Assembly (NCBI GenBank): GCA_050260355.1
Contig: JBLNBZ010000147.1
Location: forward strand, 1-64,000
Direction of reading: 5' to 3'
Length of the DNA: 64,000 nucleotides
Source: CADEFX01 sp050260355
GTDB lineage: Bacteria > Pseudomonadota > Alphaproteobacteria > Rhizobiales > Hyphomicrobiaceae
The notes under the pieces were generated by a model. The model searched no databases. It was not told the origin of the DNA and saw only the letters and a program-made list of their open reading frames with translations. Position numbers and translations under genes: made by a program. Shown piece by piece: positions 24,743 to 32,698 of this stretch. The stretch's first letter is position 1. Every line of letters begins with the position of its first letter.

Positions 24743-26386
24743 ATGCGGCGGCATCTGGGGTGGCGGTCAAAGGGTCGCGTGCAACGCGTGGCACACGTTG
24801 TCGCCTTCGCGTCGGCCTTGCTGGGCACGTCCGTTGCGGCCATGGCTCAAGAGCGCGTGGTGATGCCTTACGCCTGCGCCGTCGAGGCCGGACGCATCAT
24901 CCTGGAGCCCTCCGCAGAGAGAGGCTACGCCATCATCGGCAAACATGAGCAGCAGCCCTTTACGGCCTGCTCTCCCGCCGACGAGAGGCGCTGCCGCACG
25001 TGGATGCTGCACAAATTCGATCTGGACTGCAGCGGCGCACGCGTCCCGTGGCTTTCCGTGGTGGGCGCGGCGGTAGCGACCCGAACCAGGCGCGTGTGGA
25101 TCGACGACGGAAGGCTGCACCTGCGATTCTGGTTTGAGCGTCGCGACCCCAACGGGCGTCCGTGCTTTGCGAGGCCTTGGCACTCACCCGAGGCATGGCC
25201 GGGCCAGGGGCCATTCTTGTACAACCGTGCCTGCGGTCCGTTCCGCCCGAGGGAAGCTGCAGCGGTCGTGTCGATGCCACGGGGCTTTGCCCCAGTCATG
25301 AGTCTCGGGGCGCGGTTCGTGGGCGAGCCTCTCCGCACCACTGCTGGTTCCGCGGAGCCGGCCGCGCGCTCGATTGCAACGGGGGCGTCGAACAAGTCCC
25401 TCGCCGACGTCAAAGCCCTGCCGCCATCGCGGGTCGCCGCGGCAGAGCCGGGGGCGAAAGTGCATGTCTCGATCGCCGAGCACTCGACCGCTTCGGCAAA
25501 TCTTCGCTCGGATGGCGAAGTCCCGGTTGCCGACGCGGTCGTACCGAGATCCCCACCTGTGCGACTTGCCGAACAGGTCTCGCGCTCGTCTGAGCAGCGG
25601 CTGTCGGAATGGATTGCAACGACGCATCCCACGGTCGTGCCGCAAGAGCCGCACGCAGATTATGACCCGTGGGGCGCATTCTTGCGGGCGATGCAGGAGC
25701 CCGATCTTCCCCTCGCTCTGGGTCTGATCGGTGCACTCGCCTTGACCTTGACCACCTTCGCCTGGATGCGGTCGCGGTATGACACGCGGAGTGCGGCTGC
25801 CGTCGCCACGCGAGGGCGAATCGGGGACGCTGCATCCGCGCCGGCACTTGGTCCGCCGCTGTCGCCCGGCCCAAGTGAGCAGGAGGCGGGCGAGGAGCTT
25901 TTGCATACCGCCGAGACATTCTTTGCGCACGTGGCTCACATCGCTGAGCGCATGCGCGCGCGGGATGCACTGCGCGATGTCGTCTCCGACGAGCTGCGCA
26001 GCATCGAGACCATCCTGCGCTCGGCCGAGCTGACACGCGCCTGTGCCACCAAGGATTGGTCCTACGTGCGCGCGTGCGCTGTGCAGATCCTGACCGATCT
26101 CGAGCGTGTCAGGCGGGTTGCCCAGAGCGCCAATGAGGCGGCAGCGGCTCCCACTCCCGGCAGCCTTGGTTCGGAAATGCCCTCCGATCGCGGCGAGGCG
26201 CTTGCGGTGCTCGGCGTGAATGCCGACGCCAGTGAGAAGGTGGTGAAGAAGATCGTCGATGCCATGCGCCAGACCTGGCATCCCGATCTGGCGCGGGACG
26301 AGGAAGACCGGCGGGCCAGGGAAGCGCGTATCAAGCAGATCAACAGCGCTTGGGATCTCCTGCGCAGCCGGCCACGCGAGGCCTGA
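24743..26386 (+). CDS. Membrane protein with periplasmic Cys-containing domain and C-terminal J-domain
   Basis: A 547-residue protein with an unusual order of parts. Signal peptide (VAHVVAFASALLGTSVAAMAQE); a periplasmic-type domain with paired cysteines (FTACSPADERRCRTWML, DLDCSGARVPW, RPCFARPW, NRACGPFRP); a Ser/Ala/Pro linker; one transmembrane segment near residues 325-345 (LPLALGLIGALALTLTTFAW); and a cytosolic helical region of about 130 residues. A J-domain-like end follows (EALAVLGVNADASEKVVKKIVDAMRQTWHPDLARDEEDRRAREARIKQINSAWDLL in part). HPD is intact, so it could recruit DnaK to the membrane. Distinct from CbpA and DjlA, which have N-terminal or differently placed J-domains. Confidence 0.82.
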   Translation: MRRHLGWRSKGRVQRVAHVVAFASALLGTSVAAMAQERVVMPYACAVEAGRIILEPSAERGYAIIGKHEQQPFTACSPADERRCRTWMLHKFDLDCSGARVPWLSVVGAAVATRTRRVWIDDGRLHLRFWFERRDPNGRPCFARPWHSPEAWPGQGPFLYNRACGPFRPREAAAVVSMPRGFAPVMSLGARFVGEPLRTTAGSAEPAARSIATGASNKSLADVKALPPSRVAAAEPGAKVHVSIAEHSTASANLRSDGEVPVADAVVPRSPPVRLAEQVSRSSEQRLSEWIATTHPTVVPQEPHADYDPWGAFLRAMQEPDLPLALGLIGALALTLTTFAWMRSRYDTRSAAAVATRGRIGDAASAPALGPPLSPGPSEQEAGEELLHTAETFFAHVAHIAERMRARDALRDVVSDELRSIETILRSAELTRACATKDWSYVRACAVQILTDLERVRRVAQSANEAAAAPTPGSLGSEMPSDRGEALAVLGVNADASEKVVKKIVDAMRQTWHPDLARDEEDRRAREARIKQINSAWDLLRSRPREA

Positions 26387-26431
26387 GCAAAACCAGCCCT
26401 CTCGCGCCATAGCGGTGGTTGCCGAGCGATC

Positions 26432-27271
26432 TCAGGCAGCCGGACGCCACGCCAGCGCCTCCTCCTCGACCTCGGATCCGCGGCCGATGCGTGCGAGCAG
26501 CGCCATGGCGCCGCTGGGCTCGAGCCTGCAGATGCTGCCCTGATTGCTGCCGTCGAGGTGCGTACGGTTGAGCACCAGGAGAGCACCGGGCCCGCGCAGA
26601 TATGCGATGAGGTTCGAGATCATCGCCGACAGCGTGGTGTGCTCGAAGTAATCGCGATTGAGGACGTTGGCCGCGCGCACGATGTCGAAGCGCCGTTCGA
26701 ATTGCGGATTGGGCCGCATAAGGTCGTCCTCGACAAAACTGATCCCGCTACGGTCGTCGATCCGCCGCGAGATCAGCTGGACGGAGCGCGCCGGTGAATC
26801 CTTATTGTTGCGGCAAAGCCGGCGGGCCAGCATGCTCAGCAGCCGGTAGCCCGTGACGTAGTCGAGCCTGCGGGCCCATGGGCGGATCGGCACGCCGGCA
26901 ATGTCGTATTGGAGGTCGCGACCGGCGCTATCCTGCAAGACGCGTACGCCGCGCGCCACCTCGACCAGGCGAGCTTCGATGGCAAGGTCCGTCGCAGTGA
27001 TCGCCGGACGCAACCCCGCGTCGGCGAGGGCGCGCCCGAGCTCCGCGGTGGTGACGCCCGACGAGACGGCAACATCGAGCACGGCCGGGGCAAGCAGCCG
27101 ATGGTCGTGTGCGCATCGCGCCAACAGCGCGTCGAGGTCGCGCATGCGGCCGGCAGCGGTGGTCTTGAACGTACCGTTTGCGAGCCGAATGGCAGAGAAG
27201 AACCGCGCCTCGTCCGCTGCGCTGATGGCGCTTGCCGGGGCATCGAAAAACCGGCTCGCGGTGGGCGTCAC
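26432..27271 (-). CDS. Methyltransferase-like protein (Rossmann-type), function unknown
   Basis: A 279-residue cytoplasmic protein. The order of elements resembles a SAM-dependent methyltransferase: an initial strand (LAPAVLDVAVSSGVTTAELGRAL) where the usual GxGxG is replaced by AVSSGVTT, then ITATDLAIEARL with an acidic strand end, a variable region, and FDIVRAANVLNRDYF followed by AMISNLIAYLRGPGALLVLNR. This is CheR-like in feel but the glycine loop is weak, so binding of SAM is not assured. The start is GTG at 27271 and is uncertain. Converges with the J-domain gene. Confidence 0.6.
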   Translation of the reverse strand: MTPTASRFFDAPASAISAADEARFFSAIRLANGTFKTTAAGRMRDLDALLARCAHDHRLLAPAVLDVAVSSGVTTAELGRALADAGLRPAITATDLAIEARLVEVARGVRVLQDSAGRDLQYDIAGVPIRPWARRLDYVTGYRLLSMLARRLCRNNKDSPARSVQLISRRIDDRSGISFVEDDLMRPNPQFERRFDIVRAANVLNRDYFEHTTLSAMISNLIAYLRGPGALLVLNRTHLDGSNQGSICRLEPSGAMALLARIGRGSEVEEEALAWRPAA

Positions 27272-27299
27272 CTTGGTACAGGCACGCTGGATGGGCAGG

Positions 27300-28289
27300 C
27301 TACATCTCCGCCTCGGGGAAAAGCAGCTCTTTGACGCCGGTCGGCTTGTTCTTGAAGTTTCCGGTACGCGCCATGAACAGGATCATCGGATCGGCGCCTG
27401 TCAGCTTGGTGGTAAAGACGAGGTCAGGGCGATTCATGATCTCCATCAGCTCCTCAATCGGCATTTTGTCCTTGGAGATGCGCAGATAGGCCTCGGCCGC
27501 CCATTTCCTGTCCTTGTTGACCATCTCGGTCGCTTCCTTCAGGGCGGCGAGGAAGCTCGCATAGAGCTTCGGGTTCTCGGCGCGGAACTTGGCGGTCGCG
27601 GCGATGATGTTGAAGGAGAAGGGCGCACCCAGGATGTCGGTGGAGGTCATGAGCTCGCGGATGCCGGCCTGCTTCTGCTGACGATACTGGAACGGCACCG
27701 AGGAAAAGTTGGCCGTGACGTCCTTCTGACCTGTCAGCATGGCGATGGTGGCGTCGGGATGCGACATGGTGATGGTCAGGTGGTCGAGCTTGCTGTGCTG
27801 GCCCGGACCGAACTCCTTCTCGCAGGCCATGCGCAGGAGGATCGCCTGGTTGGACACGCCGACCGCCGGCATGGCGATACGGTCCTTCTCGGTGAAGTCC
27901 TTGAGGCTCTTGACGTCCGGATTGCGTACGTTGAGCGCAATCGGCATGGAGTTGATGCCGGTGACGCCCCTGACATCGATGGTGCCTTTGGTCCGATCCC
28001 AGATGGTCATCATGCCGGCGATGCCGAGCGAGACGAAATCGACGTTGCCGGAAAGCAGCGCGTCGTTCATGACGTCGGAGGAGCGGAACGTGTTCCACTC
28101 GACCTGGATATCGCCGAGGCCGGCTGCCTTGGCCTGCTTCTCGACCAGCTTCATGTCCTCCATGATCATGAACTGGACATAGCCGAGGCCGTATTGCTTG
28201 GCGGCCCGCAGCTTGTTGGCCTCCGCGGACGCGGGATGGGCGGCCAGACCCAAGAGCAGGGCGGCGGCGACGATCTTGGCGAATCGCAT
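27300..28289 (-). CDS. ABC-type nitrate/sulfonate/taurine-like substrate-binding protein (orphan)
   Basis: A 329-residue periplasmic solute receptor of the NMT1/SsuA-like type. Signal peptide MRFAKIVAAALLLGLAAHPASAEA; mature region with AKQYGLGYVQFMIMEDMKLVEKQAKAAGL, GNVDFVSLGIAGMMTIWDR, FTEKDRIAMPAVGVSNQAILLRM, and SHPDATIAMLTGQKDVTANFSS. The pattern of a ligand cleft between two lobes fits sulfonate, nitrate or pyrimidine-precursor carriers. No permease or ATPase gene is adjacent, so its transporter partners must lie elsewhere. It is divergent from the HDAC-like gene. Confidence 0.9.
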   Translation of the reverse strand: MRFAKIVAAALLLGLAAHPASAEANKLRAAKQYGLGYVQFMIMEDMKLVEKQAKAAGLGDIQVEWNTFRSSDVMNDALLSGNVDFVSLGIAGMMTIWDRTKGTIDVRGVTGINSMPIALNVRNPDVKSLKDFTEKDRIAMPAVGVSNQAILLRMACEKEFGPGQHSKLDHLTITMSHPDATIAMLTGQKDVTANFSSVPFQYRQQKQAGIRELMTSTDILGAPFSFNIIAATAKFRAENPKLYASFLAALKEATEMVNKDRKWAAEAYLRISKDKMPIEELMEIMNRPDLVFTTKLTGADPMILFMARTGNFKNKPTGVKELLFPEAEM

Positions 28290-28433
28290 TGCGGCAGGCT
28301 CCAAGTCGGAGGAAAAAGGGTGAGGGGGCTATCATCAAGGCTGACGATCGGGGGGTCAATGCCGGTATGATCGAGGCCGGTGTGGAACCTAAGCGGTCGC
28401 GCCTACATTGACGAAATCTCGGACGAGAGCCCC

Positions 28434-29378
28434 ATGACCACCCTGCTTGTGACGCATCCCTGTTTCGTCAACCACGACACAGGACCGGGCCACCCGGAGC
28501 GTCCGGACCGCATGCGCGCCATAGACAAGGCGCTCACACATGAGGCTTTCGCAAGCCTGCAGCGGGTCGAGGCGCCGCTTCGCGAGGATATCGAGGATTG
28601 GGTCGCGCTGGTGCACCCGCGCGACTATATCGAGGCGATCAAGGAGGCGCGGCCGGCCCCAGGCGAGGACGCGGTGCGGCTCGATCCCGACACGGTCCTC
28701 TCGTCAGGCTCGTGGGAGCCGGCGCTGAGGGCGGTCGGTGCTGGTCTCGAGGCGGTTGATCAGGTTCTCGCGGGTAAGGCCGGCAACGCCTTTTGCCAGG
28801 TGCGTCCGTGCGGCCATCATGCCGAGACGGCGCGGGCGATGGGCTTTTGCATCTTCAACAATATCGCGATCGCGGGCCTCTATGCGAGAAAGAAGCACGG
28901 CGCCGAGCGAATCGCTGTTGTCGACTTCGATGTCCATCACGGCAACGGCACGCAGGACATCTTCTGGAGCGACAAGGATCTGTTCCTTGCTTCCACGCAT
29001 CAGATGCCGCTCTATCCGGGCACGGGCGCCCTTTCAGAGACGGGCGTCGGCAACATTTTCAATGCGCCGCTCAGGCCCGGCGACGGCGGAGAGCCGTTTC
29101 GCGAAGCCTTCGAGACGCGCATTCTCCCCAACTTGCGCGGCTTTCATCCTGACCTGGTCTTGATTTCGGCAGGATTCGATGCGCATCAGGACGATCCTCT
29201 GGCCAACCTTCGTCTTGTGGAGTCTGATTTCGCCTGGGCCACCCAGAAGATCGCCGAAATCGCCCACAAGCAGGCCGGGGGACGCTTGGTGTCGATGCTG
29301 GAGGGTGGCTACAATCTCACCGCGCTCGCAAGGTCGACCGCGGTGCACGTCAAGTGCCTGATGGATGCTGCGAGCTGA
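28434..29378 (+). CDS. Histone deacetylase-superfamily amidohydrolase (class II type)
   Basis: Zinc-dependent deacetylase-fold enzyme, 314 residues, acting perhaps on acetylated polyamines or other small amides. Active-site motifs are complete: GHPERPDR, RPCGHHAETARAMGFCIFNN (paired His), DFDVHHGNGTQDIF (zinc Asp and His), SAGFDAHQDDPL (zinc Asp) and EGGYNL (transition-state residue region). The ATG at 28434 (MTTLLVTHPCF) is preferred over a longer frame. The next gene is xseB, 30 bases on. The same order HDAC-like, xseB, dxs is, as I recall, common in this order of bacteria. Confidence 0.93.
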   Translation: MTTLLVTHPCFVNHDTGPGHPERPDRMRAIDKALTHEAFASLQRVEAPLREDIEDWVALVHPRDYIEAIKEARPAPGEDAVRLDPDTVLSSGSWEPALRAVGAGLEAVDQVLAGKAGNAFCQVRPCGHHAETARAMGFCIFNNIAIAGLYARKKHGAERIAVVDFDVHHGNGTQDIFWSDKDLFLASTHQMPLYPGTGALSETGVGNIFNAPLRPGDGGEPFREAFETRILPNLRGFHPDLVLISAGFDAHQDDPLANLRLVESDFAWATQKIAEIAHKQAGGRLVSMLEGGYNLTALARSTAVHVKCLMDAAS

Positions 29379-29408
29379 AGCTGCTCGAGACGATACGGAG
29401 AACCGCCC

Positions 29409-29675
29409 GTGACCATGGGCACGCCAGCCAACAAGTACGCTGACATCAAGGACATGAGCTTCGAGCGCGCCTTGAAGGAGCTGGAGAGTATTGTCGGCCG
29501 CCTGGAGCGCGGCGACGTCGAGCTCGAGGAGTCGATCAGCATTTTCGAGCGCGGCGAGGCTTTGAAAGAGCACTGCGATCGCCTCCTGAAGCAGGCCGAG
29601 GCCAAGGTCGAAAAGCTGACGCTCGGTTCGGATGGGCAGCCTTCCGGCGTCGAGCCGCTCGAGCCCCCCCAGTAA
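29409..29675 (+). CDS. xseB: Exodeoxyribonuclease VII small subunit
   Basis: Small helical subunit that, with XseA, forms exonuclease VII, which degrades single-stranded DNA. The 88-residue product has the family pattern DMSFERALKELESIVGRLERGDVELEESISIFERGEALKEHCDRLLKQAEAKVEKL in part. A disordered Pro/Glu tail follows. GTG at 29409 is preferred as start since GGAG lies 8 bases upstream; an ATG lies at 29415. xseA is not in the window. Adjacent to dxs upstream region, as is typical. Confidence 0.95.
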   Translation: MTMGTPANKYADIKDMSFERALKELESIVGRLERGDVELEESISIFERGEALKEHCDRLLKQAEAKVEKLTLGSDGQPSGVEPLEPPQ

Positions 29676-29974
29676 CCGGGAACGCATCGGTTTCACGCGC
29701 GTTTGTACCGCGGTTTGCTCCAGTGCCTCTCGAAGGCGCGCTAGCGATGCTTCTCTCGGCCCACTGCTGGGAAATTCATCGGCAAAAGCGTCTTTTGGAG
29801 GCGCCTTGCGGCCACGCCATGCGAGCGAATTGTTGGATCATCGGGGCCTGGCTCTCCCAGGGCAGAGCGCTCGGTTTGTCGTCGGGCAGAGCGGAATGCT
29901 GATTAGATCAATCAAGAGACGCGCATACGACGGGGGGTGAAACACGCAGAACCGCTGAAGCGACGAGGCGTAGC
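29676..29974. other. Intergenic stretch with no recognisable gene
   Basis: About 300 bases between xseB and the small secreted protein. Frames are open but give Ser/Arg-rich peptides with no homologous look, and no terminator hairpin followed by T residues was found. The stretch presumably contains a promoter for the 29975 gene. The sequence near 29900 is the most A+T-rich part (gattagatcaatcaagag). Confidence 0.5.
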
Positions 29975-30262
29975 ATGTTGCTCAGACTCATACTTCTGCT
30001 CGTACTGGCAATAGCGACACCAGCAAGTGCCCACGATTGGTACCCTATCGAATGTTGCCAAGGCATGGATTGTGCGCCGGTCGAGCGGGCCGAGGTGCAA
30101 GCCAGCGGGATGATGATCGTCACCTCGAGGAATGGCACCGGCGTGGTGCCCGCGACGCTTCCCCGACGTGAGTCCAAGGACAACCGAATGCACGTCTGCA
30201 TGCGGCCGAACAGCACCGGCGGCATGCGTGTTATTTGCGTCTTCCTGCCGCCGCCCACCTGA
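29975..30262 (+). CDS. Small secreted Cys-containing protein
   Basis: A 95-residue exported protein: signal peptide MLLRLILLLVLAIATPASA, then HDWYPIECCQGMDCAPVERAEVQASGMM and a C-terminal CMRPNSTGGMRVICVFLPPPT. Five cysteines include a CC pair, which suggests disulfides in the periplasm. I recognise the WYP-CC-DC-PV style as an uncharacterised Rhizobiales family, without a function. GAGG lies near 29965 as ribosome-binding site. It is set between xseB and dxs. Confidence 0.75.
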   Translation: MLLRLILLLVLAIATPASAHDWYPIECCQGMDCAPVERAEVQASGMMIVTSRNGTGVVPATLPRRESKDNRMHVCMRPNSTGGMRVICVFLPPPT

Positions 30263-30461
30263 CTGTCGGCTCACCGCGGATGCTGCCCTCCTGGCTCGGG
30301 CCGGGGCCATGCGCCCTTTGGCCGCGACTGTCTTTATCCTGACAGGCCATCGTGCTGACGTAGGATAATCTTTGCCGATGCCGCTTTTCGGGCTTTCCCA
30401 ACGACCGACCGGCAATTATGACAGCAAGTCACACTTAGAGTTGCAGTTCGCGGACCGCCCC

Positions 30462-32390
30462 ATGCCCAACACTCCGAGCAAGACACCTCTGCTCGACACG
30501 ATCGCCTCGCCCGCGGATCTGCGCGCGCTGGCGGAGGAGGATCTGCCTCAGCTTGCCGCCGAGCTGCGGCAGGAGACCATCGACGCGGTGTCGGTGACGG
30601 GTGGGCATCTGGGCGCAGGTCTCGGTGTCGTCGAGCTGACAGTGGCCTTGCATTGGGTCTTCAACACTCCACAAGACCGGCTGATCTGGGACGTCGGACA
30701 TCAGGCCTATCCGCACAAGATCTTGACCGGCCGCAGGGATCGCATTCGCACCTTGCGTCAGGGTGGCGGCCTGTCCGGCTTCACCCGCCGTGCCGAAAGT
30801 GAGTACGACCCGTTCGGCGCCGCTCACTCCTCGACGTCAATCTCGGCCGGACTGGGCATGGCCGTGGCGCGCGACCTGTCGGGCCGTGACAACAACGTCG
30901 TCTGCGTGATCGGCGACGGTGCCATGAGCGCTGGCATGGCCTACGAGGCGATGAACAACGCTGGCGCTCGCAATGAGCGCCTGATCGTCGTCCTCAACGA
31001 CAACGATATGTCGATCGCACCGCCGGTCGGTGCGCTGTCGAGCTACCTTGCACGCATCTCCTCGAGCGGCACGTATCTCCACCTGCGCGACATCCTCAAG
31101 CAGCTTGCGAAGAACCTGCCCAAGCAGTGGGAGCGGCGCGCGGCGCGTGCGGAGGAGATGACGCGCACCTATTGGACGGGCGGCACGCTGTTCGAGGAGC
31201 TCGGCTTCTACTACGTAGGTCCCATCGATGGGCACGACCTGAGTTCGCTGCTGCCGGTTCTCAAGAACGTGCGTGACGCGAGGCAGGGACCGATCCTCGT
31301 TCACGTCGTGACGAAGAAGGGCAAAGGCTATCCGCCAGCCGAGGCGTCGGACGACAAGTACCACGGGGTCAACAAGTTCAACGTCATTACCGGCGCGCAG
31401 GTGAAGGTGAAGCCGAACGCGCCGAACTACACCAAGGTCTTCGCCGACAGCCTGATCAAGCACGCACGCAAGGACCCCAAGATTGTGGCCATCACGGCCG
31501 CGATGCCTTCGGGAACGGGGCTGGATCTTTTCGGCGAGGAATTCCCGGATCGAACGTTCGATGTCGGCATCGCCGAGCAGCACGGCGTGACGTTCGCTGG
31601 CGGCCTTGCAGCCGAGGGCTACAAGCCGTTTGCAGCGATCTACTCGACCTTCCTGCAGCGCGCCTACGACCAGGTCGTGCACGATATCGCCATCCAGAAG
31701 CTGCCCGTCCGCTTCGCGATCGATCGCGCTGGGCTCGTCGGCGCCGATGGACCGACGCACGCGGGCTCTTTCGATCTCGCCTACCTCGGCTGCCTGCCGG
31801 GATTCGTCCTGATGGCGCCGTCCGACGAGGCCGAGCTCATGCACATGGTGGCAACCGCGGTGGCCATCGACGACCGGCCGAGCGCCTTTCGCTACCCTCG
31901 CGGGGAGGGGGTAGGCGTCGAGTTGCCCGATGAAGGCGTTCCGCTCGAGATCGGAAGAGGGCGCATTGTGCGCACCGGCTCGACGGTGGCGATCCTGTCT
32001 TTGGGCACGCGGCTTGCCGAAAGCCTCAAGGCCGCCGAGCAGCTCGCTGCGTTCGGATTGTCGACGACCGTCGCTGACGCTCGCTTCGCAAAGCCACTTG
32101 ACCAGGATCTGGTCCGCCGGCTGGCGCAGGACCACGAGCTGCTGATCACGATCGAGGAGGGGGCGATCGGAGGTTTCGGCAGCCAGGTGCTGCACTATCT
32201 GGCGCAGACCGGACTGCTGGAGCGCGGGCTCAAGGTGCGCTCCATGGTGCTTCCCGACGTCTTCATCGATCACGACAAGCCAGAGAAGATGTACGAGCGC
32301 GCAGGACTCAATGCCGCCGGCATCGTGGCCACGGTGCTTGCCGCCCTCGGGCGCACCGTGTCGGCCAACGAGGTGGCCGAAAGGGCATAA
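30462..32390 (+). CDS. dxs: 1-deoxy-D-xylulose-5-phosphate synthase
   Basis: TPP-dependent enzyme that condenses pyruvate and glyceraldehyde-3-phosphate, the first step of the MEP isoprenoid pathway. The 642-residue product contains VSVTGGHLGAGLGVVELTVALH, WDVGHQAYPHKILTGRRD, the TPP motif IGDGAMSAGMAYEAMNNAG...NDNDMS, and the transketolase-like middle domain GIAEQHGVTFAGGLA. The start at 30462 (MPNTPSKTPLLDTI) aligns with the family; an upstream ATG at 30372 adds 30 residues of unlikely sequence. A structured RNA and terminator follow. Confidence 0.97.
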   Translation: MPNTPSKTPLLDTIASPADLRALAEEDLPQLAAELRQETIDAVSVTGGHLGAGLGVVELTVALHWVFNTPQDRLIWDVGHQAYPHKILTGRRDRIRTLRQGGGLSGFTRRAESEYDPFGAAHSSTSISAGLGMAVARDLSGRDNNVVCVIGDGAMSAGMAYEAMNNAGARNERLIVVLNDNDMSIAPPVGALSSYLARISSSGTYLHLRDILKQLAKNLPKQWERRAARAEEMTRTYWTGGTLFEELGFYYVGPIDGHDLSSLLPVLKNVRDARQGPILVHVVTKKGKGYPPAEASDDKYHGVNKFNVITGAQVKVKPNAPNYTKVFADSLIKHARKDPKIVAITAAMPSGTGLDLFGEEFPDRTFDVGIAEQHGVTFAGGLAAEGYKPFAAIYSTFLQRAYDQVVHDIAIQKLPVRFAIDRAGLVGADGPTHAGSFDLAYLGCLPGFVLMAPSDEAELMHMVATAVAIDDRPSAFRYPRGEGVGVELPDEGVPLEIGRGRIVRTGSTVAILSLGTRLAESLKAAEQLAAFGLSTTVADARFAKPLDQDLVRRLAQDHELLITIEEGAIGGFGSQVLHYLAQTGLLERGLKVRSMVLPDVFIDHDKPEKMYERAGLNAAGIVATVLAALGRTVSANEVAERA

Positions 32391-32423
32391 ATAGCCCATT
32401 TGGGCGGCCGCCGGGGGAGCACC

Positions 32424-32447
32424 TTGTCCACAGGGATCTGTGGATAA
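32424..32447. promoter_or_regulatory. Inverted pair of DnaA-box-like nonamers (or RNA hairpin)
   Basis: TTGTCCACA (32424-32432) and TGTGGATAA (32439-32447, a perfect TTATCCACA on the minus strand) face each other, with TCCACAG/CTGTGGA as a 7-base inverted repeat around GGAT. One box matches the DnaA consensus exactly, the other with one mismatch. It lies just upstream of the candidate leader RNA and may overlap its promoter. Confidence 0.45.
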
Positions 32448-32465
32448 ACGCTTTATCTTTACTTT

Positions 32466-32590
32466 GTCATGGACGGCAGGCCTACCCGGCCGCTAGACGT
32501 TCCGTGATCCGAATGTCCTGTGCCGTCCCTTTCCCCCATCCCGGGCGACAGGATCTCTCCAGCCCCGGCAGTCTCTGCCGGGGCTTTTTG
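32466..32590 (+). ncRNA. Candidate structured RNA, leader of cydAB or independent sRNA
   Basis: By eye the sequence folds into a three-way junction: outer stem 32471-32478 with 32521-32528 (GGACGGCA/TGCCGTCC, 8 pairs), hairpin 32479-32482/32488-32491 (GGCC/GGCC), and hairpin 32496-32502/32511-32517 (GACGTTC/GAATGTC, one G-U). A linker leads to a strong terminator at 32561-32590. A competing stem TCCTGT/ACAGGA (32516-32521/32548-32553) overlaps hairpin 3, so two conformers can be drawn. A TTATCT (32453-32458) could be the -10. Not matched to a family I know; no thermodynamic calculation was done. Confidence 0.45.
32561..32590 (+). terminator. Rho-independent terminator between dxs and cydA
   Basis: Perfect 10-base stem AGCCCCGGCA (32561-32570) with TGCCGGGGCT (32576-32585), 5-base loop GTCTC and the T-rich end TTTTG (TTTTGTTG in plus direction). 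It lies 170 bases after dxs and 108 before cydA, so it either ends a separate RNA or can attenuate cydAB transcription. Confidence 0.85.
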
Positions 32591-32698
32591 TTGAGCGTGT
32601 CTGCGCCAATCCGGCGCGGTTTTGCACTGGATCGGTGCGCACTACATATCGCGTACTGAGCATATTGCCTCCTAACCGGTGTCGGCGAGATTGTTGCC

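Noticed and set aside
29632..29940. A 102-codon frame after xseB
   Set aside because: Overlaps the xseB end, Ser/Arg-rich, no signal peptide or family features.
30837..32399. A 520-codon frame opposite dxs, and similar long frames opposite ppdK, the FAD-linked dehydrogenase and the acyl-CoA dehydrogenase
   Set aside because: All are shadows of well-supported genes and show no family signatures.
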